Part shown: one piece after another, positions 34,852-43,027 of the stretch
How positions within the stretch are numbered: the first letter of the stretch is position 1
Layout: every line of letters begins with the position of its first letter
NCBI GenBank assembly: GCA_944385025.1
Contig: CALWVQ010000008.1
Location: forward strand, 1 to 50,808
From: an uncultured Eubacterium sp.
GTDB taxonomy: Bacteria > Bacillota > Clostridia > Oscillospirales > Acutalibacteraceae
Direction of reading: 5' to 3'
Length of the DNA: 50,808 nucleotides
Position numbers and translations under genes: made by a program
The notes under the pieces: generated by a model
What the model was told of the DNA's origin: nothing
Database searches by the model: none
What the model saw: the letters and a program-made list of their open reading frames with translations, nothing else

Positions 34852-34869
34852 ATGATAATTTTTTAACAA
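34852..34869. promoter_or_regulatory. Second, imperfect Rex-like site upstream of adhE
   Basis: On the minus strand TTGTTAA-AAAA-TTATCAT: one perfect half-site and a half-site with two mismatches. It is 77 bp upstream of the first operator and 35 bp upstream of the -35 box. Confidence 0.4.
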
Positions 34870-34961
34870 TATTTTTGTGCTACTTTTCACGTATTATTTT
34901 TAATTGTGATAACTTTGTCAATCTCGTTAAATATTCTAACATACCCATTATATTTTGTAAC

Positions 34962-34994
34962 AGAAAAACCGACACAGCATTTGCCGTGTCGGTT
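34962..34994 (-). terminator. Terminator after pflA
   Basis: Stem AACCGACAC / GTGTCGGTT (34967-34975 with 34986-34994) with a 10-nt loop, followed on the minus strand by TTTTT. Lies 5 bp after the pflA stop. Confidence 0.85.
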
Positions 34995-34998
34995 AATT

Positions 34999-35712
34999 TT
35001 ATTTATTTAATTCTTCGTCAAGCACTTTTTGAAGCCGGTCAAGCCTGTCCTTGCCAAGTGCAGGCGTATCTTTCAAAGGATTTTCAATTTTAAGATTGTC
35101 GTACTTAAAAAAGCCCATTGTGTGAAACGCCAAAAGTTCGTATTTTTGAAATTTAAACTGCTTTGCAAATTCGGCATACTTTTTAATTATCTCTTCGCTG
35201 TCGTTTATGTTAGGAACAACAACAGTCCTAAGCCACATTCTGATGCCCTTTTCAGAGCAGTACCTGCCTATTGCTACGAAATTTTCAAATCTGCCCTTTG
35301 TATACTTTTTATAGTTATCCTCTTCAAAAAACTTTAAGTCAAGGATAACCAAATCGGCTTTATCAAGAGCCTTTTTCACGCTGTCGGTAAGAGGAACACT
35401 GCCTGACGTATCGACAGCATAATTAATCCCCTCGTCGTTGAGCATTTTACCTGTCTCAACAATAAAATCCGCATTTAAAAGAGGTTCGCCTCCTGAAAAG
35501 GTAACACCACCGCCGTTTTTGAAATAAGGTTTATAACGGATTATTTTTTTTACTAAATCCTCACTTGTCCACTCGTTTCCCGACTTAAACCAAGTGTCAG
35601 GATTGTGACAGTAGGCACACCTTAAAGGACAGCCTGTAAAAAATACGGCGTAACGGATACCGTCACCGTCCAGCGCCGCCATTGATTCAAATGAATGTAT
35701 ATCTGCTTTCAT
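34999..35712 (-). CDS. pflA: Pyruvate formate-lyase activating enzyme
   Basis: Radical-SAM enzyme that installs the glycyl radical on PflB, using a [4Fe-4S] cluster and S-adenosylmethionine. 237 residues. The cluster motif C-x3-C-x2-C is GCPLRCAYCHNPD (residues about 28-40). GGVTFSGGEPLL (about 68-79) is the SAM-binding GGE-type motif. The ending is normal. It is encoded behind pflB with a hairpin between them and is followed by a terminator. Confidence 0.96.
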   Translation of the reverse strand: MKADIHSFESMAALDGDGIRYAVFFTGCPLRCAYCHNPDTWFKSGNEWTSEDLVKKIIRYKPYFKNGGGVTFSGGEPLLNADFIVETGKMLNDEGINYAVDTSGSVPLTDSVKKALDKADLVILDLKFFEEDNYKKYTKGRFENFVAIGRYCSEKGIRMWLRTVVVPNINDSEEIIKKYAEFAKQFKFQKYELLAFHTMGFFKYDNLKIENPLKDTPALGKDRLDRLQKVLDEELNK

Positions 35713-35756
35713 AAAATCACCGCATTTATTTATTACATACTAATGATAACATAATA

Positions 35757-35787
35757 CCCACCGATTAGCAATGCGCTTTTCGGTGGG
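35757..35787 (-). other. Hairpin between pflB and pflA
   Basis: CCCACCGA (35757-35764) with TCGGTGGG (35780-35787), a 15-nt loop that can pair further (AGC/GCT). On the minus strand it is followed by TATTATGTTATC, too poor a T-run for a strong terminator. It may reduce pflA relative to pflB; a weak promoter (TTGCTA-17-TATCAT) overlaps it. Confidence 0.5.
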
Positions 35788-35829
35788 CTTATGCGTTTAA
35801 TTACTGATATTCAAAGAAGGAGGTTATCC

Positions 35830-38058
35830 TTACATTGATGTGTGGAAAGTACGAGCAATTACCTCTTCCTGCTTCTCACGGGTAAGCTTATTAAAGTTTA
35901 CTGCGTAACCGCTTACACGGATTGTAAGTGAAGGATAAAGAGTTGGGTCGTTCATAGCAGCAATAAGCTTTTCACGGTTAAGAACGTTTACGTTAAGATG
36001 ATGAGCGTCCTGTGCAAAATAGCCGTCAAGCATTGTTGTAAGATGATCAACTCTCTCCTCATTGTCTTTACCGAGAGTGTCAGGAGTAATTGAGAAGGTA
36101 TTTGAAATACCGTCCTGACAGCAAGCGTAGTCAAGCTTTGCAACTGAATTAAGTGATGCAAGAGCACCCTCTGAATCTCTGCCGTGCATTGGGTTAGCAC
36201 CGGGAGCGAACGGCTCGCCTGCTTTTCTTCCGTCAGGTGTTGAACCTGTCTTTTTACCGTACATTACGTTAGATGTAATTGTAAGGATTGAAAGAGTATG
36301 CTTTGCTCCGCGGTAAGCAGGAGTTTTGCAAAGCTCTTTGTAGAAATATTCAATAATTTCCTTACCGATAAGGTCAACTCTGTCATCGTCGTTACCGTAT
36401 TTAGGGAAGTCACCCTCTACGTTGAACTCGGTGATGATACCGCGCTCATCCTTAATAGGAGTTACTTTAGCGTACTTGATAGCTGAAAGTGAGTCTGTTG
36501 CAACTGACATACCTGATACACCGAAAGCCATAAGTCTTTCAACATCTGTATCGTGAAGAGACATCATAAGTCTTTCATAAGCGTACTTGTCGTGCATATA
36601 GTGGATAACGTTCATTGTGTTAACATAAAGTCTTGCCATCCAAGAAAGATATTTCTTGTATGCTGCAAGAACCTTGTCGTAATCAAGAACTTCCTCTTCA
36701 AATACTTCGCCTTCAGGAGCAATCTGATCTGCGCCGATTTCGTCCTTACCGCCGTTAAGAGCCATAAGAAGAACTTTTGCAAGGTTACATCTTGCGCCGA
36801 AGAACTGCATCTGCTTGCCTTCCTTCATTGCTGATACGCAGCAAGCGATTGCATAGTCATCGCCGTACATTCTTCTCATTACGTCGTCGTTTTCATACTG
36901 GATTGAATCTGTGTCGATAGAAACCTGTGCGCAGAAATTCTTGAATCCCTGTGGAAGATGCTCTGACCAAAGAACTGTAATGTTTGGTTCAGCTGATGGG
37001 CCAAGGTTGTAAAGTGTCTGAAGAACACGGAAAGATGTCTTTGAACACATTGACTTGCCTTCGCCTGTTACACCTGCAAGAGCAAGTGTTACCCAAACAG
37101 GATCGCCTGCGAAAAGGTCGTTATATTCAGGAGTACGGAGATGACGAACTAAACGAAGTTTGATTACAAGGTCGTCGATAAGCTCCTGAGCTTCTGACTC
37201 GGTAAGAGTGCCTTCCTGTAAATCTCTCTCAATATAGCAGTCCATAAACTCTGCAATTCTGCCGATTGAGTTAGCGGCACCGTTTTGCTCCTTGATAGCG
37301 CCAAGGTAACCGAAGTAAAGCCACTGAATAGCCTCTTTTGCATTTGTTGCAGGCTTTGAAATATCATAACCGTAATCAAGAGCAAGACCTTTAAGCTGAT
37401 TCATAAAGTCAAGCTGCTTTGAAAGGTCCTCAAGAAGATGGATTGTTTCCTCATCAAGAACGTCAGCTTCGCCAACCTTTTTCTTGTCTATCTTCTTCTG
37501 CTCAATAAGGTAATCCATACCGTAAAGAGCGATTCGTCTGTAGTCGCCGATAATTCTGCCGCGGGCATAAGCATCAGGAAGACCTGTAAGAATACCTGCG
37601 TGACGTGCCTTTTTCATTGTGTCTGTGTAAGCACGGAAAACACCTGTGTTGTGAGTTGTTCTGTATGTGAACTCATCTTTGATTTTGTCTGAAATCTCAT
37701 AACCGTAAGCACGGCAAGCCTGAACTGCGTTTCTGTAACCTGCGAAAGGAGATACGCCTCTCTTAAGAGGTTCGTCAGTCTGAAGACCTACGATAATATC
37801 TCTCTCCTTATCAACATAGCCCGGCTCGTGTGAAAGGATTGAAAGTACCTTGCTTGTATCTACATCAAGAACGCCGCCGTTCTCGTTTTCTTTTACCAAT
37901 AAATCATTTACTTTGTCAAGAACAATCTTTGTTCTCTCGGTGGGACCCTCCAAAAATGATGCGTCACCATCGTAAGCGGTATAGTTGAGCTTAATGAAAT
38001 TGCTTACATTAATTTCATCGCACCATACGCCTTCTTTAAAGCCTCTCCAAGCTTCCAT
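35830..38058 (-). CDS. pflB: Formate C-acetyltransferase (pyruvate formate-lyase)
   Basis: Splits pyruvate with CoA into acetyl-CoA and formate without producing NADH; strictly anaerobic. 742 residues. The active-site cysteine pair is in [14 protein letters not shown] (about residues 402-415), and the glycyl-radical loop is RVSGYAVNF near the C-terminus, with the C-terminal part complete. Good AGGAGG ribosome-binding site 6 nt from the ATG. It lies 41 bp behind the DUF134 gene, probably in one transcript with it, and the activating enzyme follows. Its acetyl-CoA feeds AdhE. Confidence 0.98.
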   Translation of the reverse strand: MEAWRGFKEGVWCDEINVSNFIKLNYTAYDGDASFLEGPTERTKIVLDKVNDLLVKENENGGVLDVDTSKVLSILSHEPGYVDKERDIIVGLQTDEPLKRGVSPFAGYRNAVQACRAYGYEISDKIKDEFTYRTTHNTGVFRAYTDTMKKARHAGILTGLPDAYARGRIIGDYRRIALYGMDYLIEQKKIDKKKVGEADVLDEETIHLLEDLSKQLDFMNQLKGLALDYGYDISKPATNAKEAIQWLYFGYLGAIKEQNGAANSIGRIAEFMDCYIERDLQEGTLTESEAQELIDDLVIKLRLVRHLRTPEYNDLFAGDPVWVTLALAGVTGEGKSMCSKTSFRVLQTLYNLGPSAEPNITVLWSEHLPQGFKNFCAQVSIDTDSIQYENDDVMRRMYGDDYAIACCVSAMKEGKQMQFFGARCNLAKVLLMALNGGKDEIGADQIAPEGEVFEEEVLDYDKVLAAYKKYLSWMARLYVNTMNVIHYMHDKYAYERLMMSLHDTDVERLMAFGVSGMSVATDSLSAIKYAKVTPIKDERGIITEFNVEGDFPKYGNDDDRVDLIGKEIIEYFYKELCKTPAYRGAKHTLSILTITSNVMYGKKTGSTPDGRKAGEPFAPGANPMHGRDSEGALASLNSVAKLDYACCQDGISNTFSITPDTLGKDNEERVDHLTTMLDGYFAQDAHHLNVNVLNREKLIAAMNDPTLYPSLTIRVSGYAVNFNKLTREKQEEVIARTFHTSM

Positions 38059-38099
38059 AAAAATTTCCTCCTAAAAAATATATAATATAAATTTATTAA

Positions 38100-38510
38100 T
38101 TAGTTATACTGAACAACAAAACATTCCTGCCCCGGCTCGCGGAAGATACCGATACATCTGTCGCAAGTACCGTGCTTGCATCTACCACACTTGTTTCTGC
38201 CGCACTGACCGCAGCAATGTTTGGCGTTTTCGCAAAGTTTGAAATCCCCGCCTTCAACGTTCAAAGGTTTGTCGTTTATAATGGAATCTGATATTTTATA
38301 GCGGGCGTTGTCATAAATAGAAGTGATAGTTGAACGGGCAACCTGCATCTGCTTTGCACATTCCTGTTGGGTCAGTCCTACATAATCAATAAGGCGGACT
38401 GTTTCATACTCATCAACAGTGATGCTTACGGCATCTTTTTTATTGCCTTTGTTAAAGTTCATCTTCGTCGGAACAGAGCAAATATGTCTGTCCTTTCTGG
38501 GACGAGCCAT
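38100..38510 (-). CDS. DUF134 (UPF0251) family putative DNA-binding protein
   Basis: 136 residues. The N-terminal part (about 1-85) holds a helix-turn-helix of the sigma-70 region 4 type: GLTQQECAKQMQVARSTITSIYDNAR. The C-terminal third carries nine cysteines (CCGQCGRNKCGRCKHGTCDRC plus two flanking), suited to binding iron-sulfur clusters or zinc and hence sensing redox or oxygen. The start ATG follows GAGGTG. It heads the pflB-pflA group 41 bp upstream of pflB. A regulator of the same operon is the obvious guess, supported by a palindrome at its promoter, but no target of the family is established to my knowledge. Confidence 0.85.
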   Translation of the reverse strand: MARPRKDRHICSVPTKMNFNKGNKKDAVSITVDEYETVRLIDYVGLTQQECAKQMQVARSTITSIYDNARYKISDSIINDKPLNVEGGDFKLCENAKHCCGQCGRNKCGRCKHGTCDRCIGIFREPGQECFVVQYN

Positions 38511-38532
38511 AGCAGCACCTCATTTCAAAGCT

Positions 38533-38563
38533 ATTATACACAATTATTGACATATGTCAATAA
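38533..38563 (-). promoter_or_regulatory. Consensus promoter of the DUF134-pfl operon with a 20-bp palindrome
   Basis: Minus strand TTGACA (38560-38555), 16-nt spacer, TATAAT (38538-38533): both hexamers are perfect. The -35 box is embedded in the perfect palindrome TTATTGACATATGTCAATAA (38544-38563). Such a strong promoter with an operator over its -35 box indicates tight repression. Confidence 0.75.
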
Positions 38564-38662
38564 CAAAGCATAAAAATACTTCCATATTTTTGTTTTTCGT
38601 GTATTTGTATAAAATACTGCATTAGGCATTGTATATTTTGTATGTTTTTTTAAAATGTCCAC

Positions 38663-38690
38663 AAAAAAAGACCTGCCGCAAGGACAGGTC
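38663..38690 (-). terminator. Terminator after the ferredoxin gene
   Basis: Minus strand GACCTG, loop TCCTTGCGG, CAGGTC, then TTTTTTT. Lies 15 bp after the ferredoxin stop codon. Confidence 0.8.
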
Positions 38691-38705
38691 CAAATAAAAT
38701 ATCCA

Positions 38706-38876
38706 TTATGCCTGTGCAGGAGCACTAACAGGACAAACATTTTCGCAAGCGCCACATTCGATACAAGTATCAGCGTCGATAACATACTTACCGTCGCCCT
38801 CAGTAATAGCGCTTACAGGACATTCAGCTGCGCATGCACCGCATGAGATGCAATCATCTGAAATTGCGTATGCCAT
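38706..38876 (-). CDS. 2[4Fe-4S] ferredoxin
   Basis: A clostridial-type ferredoxin of 56 residues with two classic motifs, CISCGACAAECP and CIECGACENVCP, about 29 residues apart. It carries low-potential electrons from pyruvate oxidation to hydrogenases; here the Ech complex is a likely partner. The ATG 38876 follows GGGAGGTG. A longer in-frame start at 38939 would add residues not seen in ferredoxins and is rejected. Monocistronic, with its own promoter and terminator. Confidence 0.97.
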   Translation of the reverse strand: MAYAISDDCISCGACAAECPVSAITEGDGKYVIDADTCIECGACENVCPVSAPAQA

Positions 38877-38910
38877 TATAGATACACCTCCCACATCATT
38901 CTTTAAAGAT

Positions 38911-38939
38911 AATATATCAGCAAATGACTTAAAAATCAA
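38911..38939 (-). promoter_or_regulatory. Promoter for ferredoxin
   Basis: Minus strand TTGATT (38939-38934), 17-nt spacer, TATATT (38916-38911). Confidence 0.6.
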
Positions 38940-38963
38940 GTACTTTATATATACAACAGTTAA

Positions 38964-39773
38964 TTATTTTATAATTTTAACATCCTCACGGTTTACTACA
39001 ACCGGCAAGCCCTCGGGACTTTTATCAAGCTGGACTTTAAGAAGCCCTGTAAGAAGAGATGCGTCAACCACAACTCCTTTTCCTTCGCTGCATTCTACCA
39101 CCGTTCCTTTTTTGGGGGTAATTTTATGCAGATAGTCATAGGAATTCTGTTCATATTTAAGACAGCACATAAGTCTGCCGCAGGTTCCGCTGATTTTGCT
39201 GGGAGCAAGGGAAAGCCCCTGATCTTTTGCCATTTTTATAGTTACAGAATGGAAATCGTCAAGAAACGTTGAACAGCAAAACGGTCTGCCGCAAATACCC
39301 AGCCCGCCTAAAAGTCGGCTTTCGTCACGTACTCCGATTTGGCGAAGCTCGATTCTTGTATGAAAATGATTAGCCAAATCCTTTACAAGTTCTCTGAAAT
39401 CCACTCTGCCGTCAGCGGTAAAATAAAATATTATTTTACTTCTGTCAAAAGCATATTCAGCACCGGTAAGGCTCATATCAAGATTATGAGCTTTTACCTT
39501 CTGCACGCATACTGCCAAAGCCTCTTTCTCAAGATTTTTATTTTCCTCTACTGTTTTCAAGTCCTTGTCATCGGCAATCCTTATAACAGGCTTTAAAGGA
39601 GGTACAACCTCGCTGTCGTCTACCTCTTTAACTCCCGACTGGGCGGTACCGCACTCAATGCCTTTAGCGGTTTCCACCACAAGAACCTGACCCTTTCTTA
39701 TATCCAACCCTTTAGGGTCAAAATAATAGGTTTTGCCTGTGTCCTTAAAGCGAACACCAACAACCTTTACCAT
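38964..39773 (-). CDS. ricT: PSP1 domain regulator RicT (YaaT)
   Basis: Part of the RicT/RicA/RicF complex which in Bacillus subtilis holds two [4Fe-4S] clusters and promotes RNase Y-dependent mRNA maturation. 269 residues. The PSP1 region (about 55-200) carries the cysteine-rich signature GLGICGRPFCCSTFL and GTCGRLMCCLKYEQ (about residues 157-215). GGAGG precedes the ATG at 39773. Last gene in the darA-holB-ricT group; ricA and ricF are not here. Confidence 0.93.
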   Translation of the reverse strand: MVKVVGVRFKDTGKTYYFDPKGLDIRKGQVLVVETAKGIECGTAQSGVKEVDDSEVVPPLKPVIRIADDKDLKTVEENKNLEKEALAVCVQKVKAHNLDMSLTGAEYAFDRSKIIFYFTADGRVDFRELVKDLANHFHTRIELRQIGVRDESRLLGGLGICGRPFCCSTFLDDFHSVTIKMAKDQGLSLAPSKISGTCGRLMCCLKYEQNSYDYLHKITPKKGTVVECSEGKGVVVDASLLTGLLKVQLDKSPEGLPVVVNREDVKIIK

Positions 39774-39791
39774 TTATATGTATCCTCCAAT

Positions 39792-40772
39792 TTATTTGCC
39801 CACAGCCTCCATAAGGCTGTAACAAAGCTTTGTAATTAACAGGGCGTTGTTTGAATTCATCAACGCCATTGATTTTAGTTTATCACAAACATTTATTAAG
39901 TCAATAAGTTTTTTCTTTCCAAACTTTCTGTTTAACAGTTGCGCCAATTCGCTCTGTCCCGAAATCAAGCTTTTGCTTTCAAAAACAAGTGCGTCCCTAA
40001 AGATATTTTTCATAAAATCACAGGCAAACACTACTGCCGACCTGTCTTTTTGAAATGCAGAAATACTGCACATCACCTGATACTCATTTGAATTAACAAG
40101 AGCTTTGCAAATGTCACAGCAGGTTTTTGTAAGCTCCTTGGTTCTTTCATCATTAAGACCTTCAATAGTTTTGCCGATATTGCCATTGAAAGTTTCAAGA
40201 GCTGATTTTGCGGAATTGAAATCTATTTCTTCGCAGTTGTCGCAAATATATTTTGCGCCTTTATCAATATCCACACCCTCAAGGCTTACCACCACCGACC
40301 TTGAAAGGATGGTCTCAAGCATTATGCTTTTTGATTTAACGGTTAAAATAAAGACAACGTATGACGGCGGTTCTTCAAGAACTTTTAAAAGTGCATTTTG
40401 CGCTCCCGAGCTCATACAATCCGCATTGCCTAAAATATAGACTTTTTTCTCTGCCTCGTTAGGTTTTACATACGCATCATTAATTACATTTCTCACCACG
40501 TCAACGTGAAATGAATTAGCCGCGCCGGATGCGCTGTATTCAAAAATATCTGGATGGACTCCGTCAGCAGCCTTTTTGCACTGGACGCACTCGCCGCAGG
40601 GAGCTTCTTCACCTCGACACACAAGAGCCTGCGCCAGTTTTCTTGCAAGAGTGCGTTTGCCCAAGCCCTGCTCCCCCTCAATAATCAGGGCATGAGGAAA
40701 ACGCTTGGAGTCAATAAAAACTCCAAGCTGTTCAATAACTCTCTCATTTGAAACGAAATCCAATGTTTTCAT
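39792..40772 (-). CDS. holB: DNA polymerase III subunit delta'
   Basis: Clamp-loader subunit of the replicative polymerase. 326 residues. AAA+ fold: P-loop GEQGLGKRTLA (residues about 34-44), the zinc module CRGEEAPCGECVQC (about 52-65) and ALLKVLEEPPSY (sensor 1 region, about 122-133), then a helical C-terminal domain. Ten bases behind darA; the ribosome-binding site is poor (GTAAG), so coupling to darA is likely. Confidence 0.95.
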   Translation of the reverse strand: MKTLDFVSNERVIEQLGVFIDSKRFPHALIIEGEQGLGKRTLARKLAQALVCRGEEAPCGECVQCKKAADGVHPDIFEYSASGAANSFHVDVVRNVINDAYVKPNEAEKKVYILGNADCMSSGAQNALLKVLEEPPSYVVFILTVKSKSIMLETILSRSVVVSLEGVDIDKGAKYICDNCEEIDFNSAKSALETFNGNIGKTIEGLNDERTKELTKTCCDICKALVNSNEYQVMCSISAFQKDRSAVVFACDFMKNIFRDALVFESKSLISGQSELAQLLNRKFGKKKLIDLINVCDKLKSMALMNSNNALLITKLCYSLMEAVGK

Positions 40773-40781
40773 AATTAAATC

Positions 40782-41105
40782 TTACAGTTTTCTGAAATCT
40801 TCCACATCAATTACAAAAGCTACTGCTCCGTATTCCTCTACGTCAACAGGCTTCTTTAAAAGAGAGCCCTCAAGGGTGCTCTCAACGCCTTTTTGGCGAA
40901 CAACACGCTTTGTAACATTTTTTTCAATCAATTCATACAATTCATCTACCCTTTCATCCTGCACACCGAAAAGGATAGTAGTCTGCCCGTCCTGCAAGAA
41001 CTGACCGGCAGTAGAAATCTTTGTGGAAAAAAAGCCCTCTACGCTTGTAGCTGAAAGGACTGTTGCCAAGTCTTTGTTTGAAACTATTGCAATTAATAAT
41101 TTCAT
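40782..41105 (-). CDS. darA: Cyclic-di-AMP receptor DarA (PII-like)
   Basis: Small trimeric PII-like protein that binds cyclic di-AMP (YaaQ/PstA, DUF970). 107 residues from ATG 41105 (AAGGTGAT upstream); a GTG three codons earlier is the less likely start. Recognisable stretches: LIAIVSNKDLATVLS, the nucleotide loop TKISTAGQFLQDGQTTILFGV, and the end EYGAVAFVIDVEDFRKL. In Bacillus the order is tmk-darA-yaaR-holB-ricT; tmk and yaaR are missing here. Confidence 0.95.
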   Translation of the reverse strand: MKLLIAIVSNKDLATVLSATSVEGFFSTKISTAGQFLQDGQTTILFGVQDERVDELYELIEKNVTKRVVRQKGVESTLEGSLLKKPVDVEEYGAVAFVIDVEDFRKL

Positions 41106-41164
41106 TTTAATCACCTTCTAAATTTTTTAATTTCTACTCTTCTCACGTCGTCCCTGTAAAGTTC

Positions 41165-41193
41165 ATTATATACTAATTACTGATTTAATTCAA
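41165..41193 (-). promoter_or_regulatory. Promoter of the darA-holB-ricT operon
   Basis: Minus strand TTGAAT (41193-41188), 17-nt spacer, TATAAT (41170-41165). Confidence 0.7.
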
Positions 41194-41237
41194 CAAAGGC
41201 AAAATTATATTAAAACAATGTTTACAAATTTATACAG

Positions 41238-42170
41238 TTATTTAAGCACTGTGGCAAGAGCAACTATTACAGGCATTGTACCTATGGAAAGCACAGATGA
41301 CTGAGCAGCAAGCTGGGAGCCAAGGGCTGTATCGTTATTATATTTGGCTGCATACATTGCCGTATTTGTTGCTACAGGGGCAGAAACAGAAATAAGCATA
41401 GAAACAAGGAGCTGACCTCTTACGCCGCACACATAAAACAGCCCCAGCATACACAGGGGGATAAAAACAAGTCGTACAAAAGACACAAAATATATTTCTT
41501 TTTTAGCAAACACCGCCTTAAATCCGGAATTAGCAAGAAACGTACCGAAAACTATCATTGCCAAAGGCGAATTACAATTTCCTACAATCTCCATGGGATA
41601 CAACACAAAATAGGGTAAATCAAGATGGAGGAAGAAAAGCGGAAGTCCCATCAATACAGAAACGGTGCCCGGGTTCAAAATCAGCTTTTTTAAATCGATT
41701 TTTGCCTCTTTACCCGAAATTTCGTTAATTCCGATAGTGAACGCCACCATATTGAATACGGCAACATATACGGAGCAATAAAAAATACCCTCGCTTCCAA
41801 CAACACTTTTTGCAAGCGGAAGGGCAAGAAATGCGGCATTAGAAAGTATCATTGCATAATGATAAATTCCCTGTTCCTTTAAGCTTCTTTTTCTAAATGT
41901 AAGCTTTGCCACAAAATATCCGAATATATGACTCGCAAAAGCACAAAGAAATGCAATAAAAATACCTTTTACATGTTCTTTTGAATATTCCATAGTCATA
42001 AACGTATGAATTATGGCAATAGGCAAAATCACATTAAAAAGCAAATCAATAAGTCTTTTTGCATCTTTTTGTCTGAAAATTCCCGTTTTGTCGGTTACAA
42101 ATCCTATTCCTGCAATCAGATAAAGTATTAATACCTGAACTGCTATGGTTTTTAAATTATCTAAAAACAA
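41238..42170 (-). CDS. AEC family transporter (auxin efflux carrier/malate permease type)
   Basis: Ten-helix membrane carrier, 310 residues, of the auxin efflux carrier (Mem_trans) family, whose bacterial members include malate/malonate and organic-acid permeases. Characteristic: GTVSVLMGLPLFFLHLDLP, the NCSPLAMIVFG-like NCNSPLAMIVFGTFLA segment, and SVSAPVATNTAMYAAKYNND near the end. The start is TTG 42170, with AAGGGA inside the end of the upstream gene, one base away. Position behind citrate synthase suggests a di- or tricarboxylate substrate, but that is only contextual. Confidence 0.9.
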   Translation of the reverse strand: MFLDNLKTIAVQVLILYLIAGIGFVTDKTGIFRQKDAKRLIDLLFNVILPIAIIHTFMTMEYSKEHVKGIFIAFLCAFASHIFGYFVAKLTFRKRSLKEQGIYHYAMILSNAAFLALPLAKSVVGSEGIFYCSVYVAVFNMVAFTIGINEISGKEAKIDLKKLILNPGTVSVLMGLPLFFLHLDLPYFVLYPMEIVGNCNSPLAMIVFGTFLANSGFKAVFAKKEIYFVSFVRLVFIPLCMLGLFYVCGVRGQLLVSMLISVSAPVATNTAMYAAKYNNDTALGSQLAAQSSVLSIGTMPVIVALATVLK

Positions 42171-42171
42171 A

Positions 42172-43011
42172 TTAACTATCCCTTAAACTTTCTTTATTAA
42201 CGTTTTTCAGTACTGAAACAGCAAATATTCCCAGCATAAAATATGTACCAAGGGAAAAATCCGTATCAGTCAGCAAATTGTAGTTACCTGTAATCATCAT
42301 AAGAACTCTGGGAACAGTAAGAATCAGTGACGCTGACAAAAGCATAACGGAAGAAAAAGCAAAAAACGAAGTTATCGTACCGTCTTTTTTATCAACAGAC
42401 GATACAAAACTAAATGAAAAACATATTACAAACACAAGGGTTATAAATTCAATATATGTTTCAATACCGTTAAAGAAATCCACCAGCTTTGTCAATATCA
42501 CGCAAAGCCGTGTAAACGCCCACGCTGCAGGCGCAAAGTGAAAAATTGTAAAATTGCGAAAGTCGTAATTTGTTCCTTTTACTGTCATTGTAAACACAGC
42601 AAAGTAAAAACTGCTTACTATTCCAAGCGCAGCGCATATAATTAACGGAACTATGTAAGCCGGCTCTACGTAAGACACCCTCTCCACATAGTTATAACAG
42701 TTAAAACACTGGTGGATAAAATCAATAAAAAAGAATACCGACAATGCTATTGAACAAAATATTACATAATTATTTTTTCGAGGAAGTACAAATTTAATAT
42801 CAAGCCTGCCGACACTCTTTGCAAACACGCCGCACGCCAAGGCGCACAGTGCAATAATTCCATAGATGGCACACGATGTTTTTTCGCCGCCGACAACAAG
42901 TCCGGATTTAATATCCGTCAGCGTAAAAAGCTGAAAAAAGCGCAAAGCACAAGCAAAAATCACCGACACAGCTATAAAGATAACAGGTAATTTTGTTCTT
43001 GCACTTTGCAC
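42172..43011 (-). CDS. Seven- to eight-helix membrane protein of unknown function
   Basis: Not recognised. 279 residues from GTG 43011, chosen because AAGGAG is 8 nt upstream; a TTG two codons earlier is too close to it. Hydropathy shows seven or eight helices with short loops, no metal or catalytic motif, and a cysteine-containing loop (HQCFNCYNY) on one side. It lies 16 bp behind citrate synthase and 1 bp before the AEC transporter, so it is in their operon. It could be an accessory or a sensor for the transporter. Confidence 0.7.
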   Translation of the reverse strand: MQSARTKLPVIFIAVSVIFACALRFFQLFTLTDIKSGLVVGGEKTSCAIYGIIALCALACGVFAKSVGRLDIKFVLPRKNNYVIFCSIALSVFFFIDFIHQCFNCYNYVERVSYVEPAYIVPLIICAALGIVSSFYFAVFTMTVKGTNYDFRNFTIFHFAPAAWAFTRLCVILTKLVDFFNGIETYIEFITLVFVICFSFSFVSSVDKKDGTITSFFAFSSVMLLSASLILTVPRVLMMITGNYNLLTDTDFSLGTYFMLGIFAVSVLKNVNKESLRDS

Positions 43012-43027
43012 TTTCAATTCTCCTTAA

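Noticed and set aside
38877..38939. A 21-residue N-terminal extension of the ferredoxin.
   Set aside because: The extension overlaps the promoter and the ribosome-binding site of the inner ATG, and ferredoxins of this kind do not have it.
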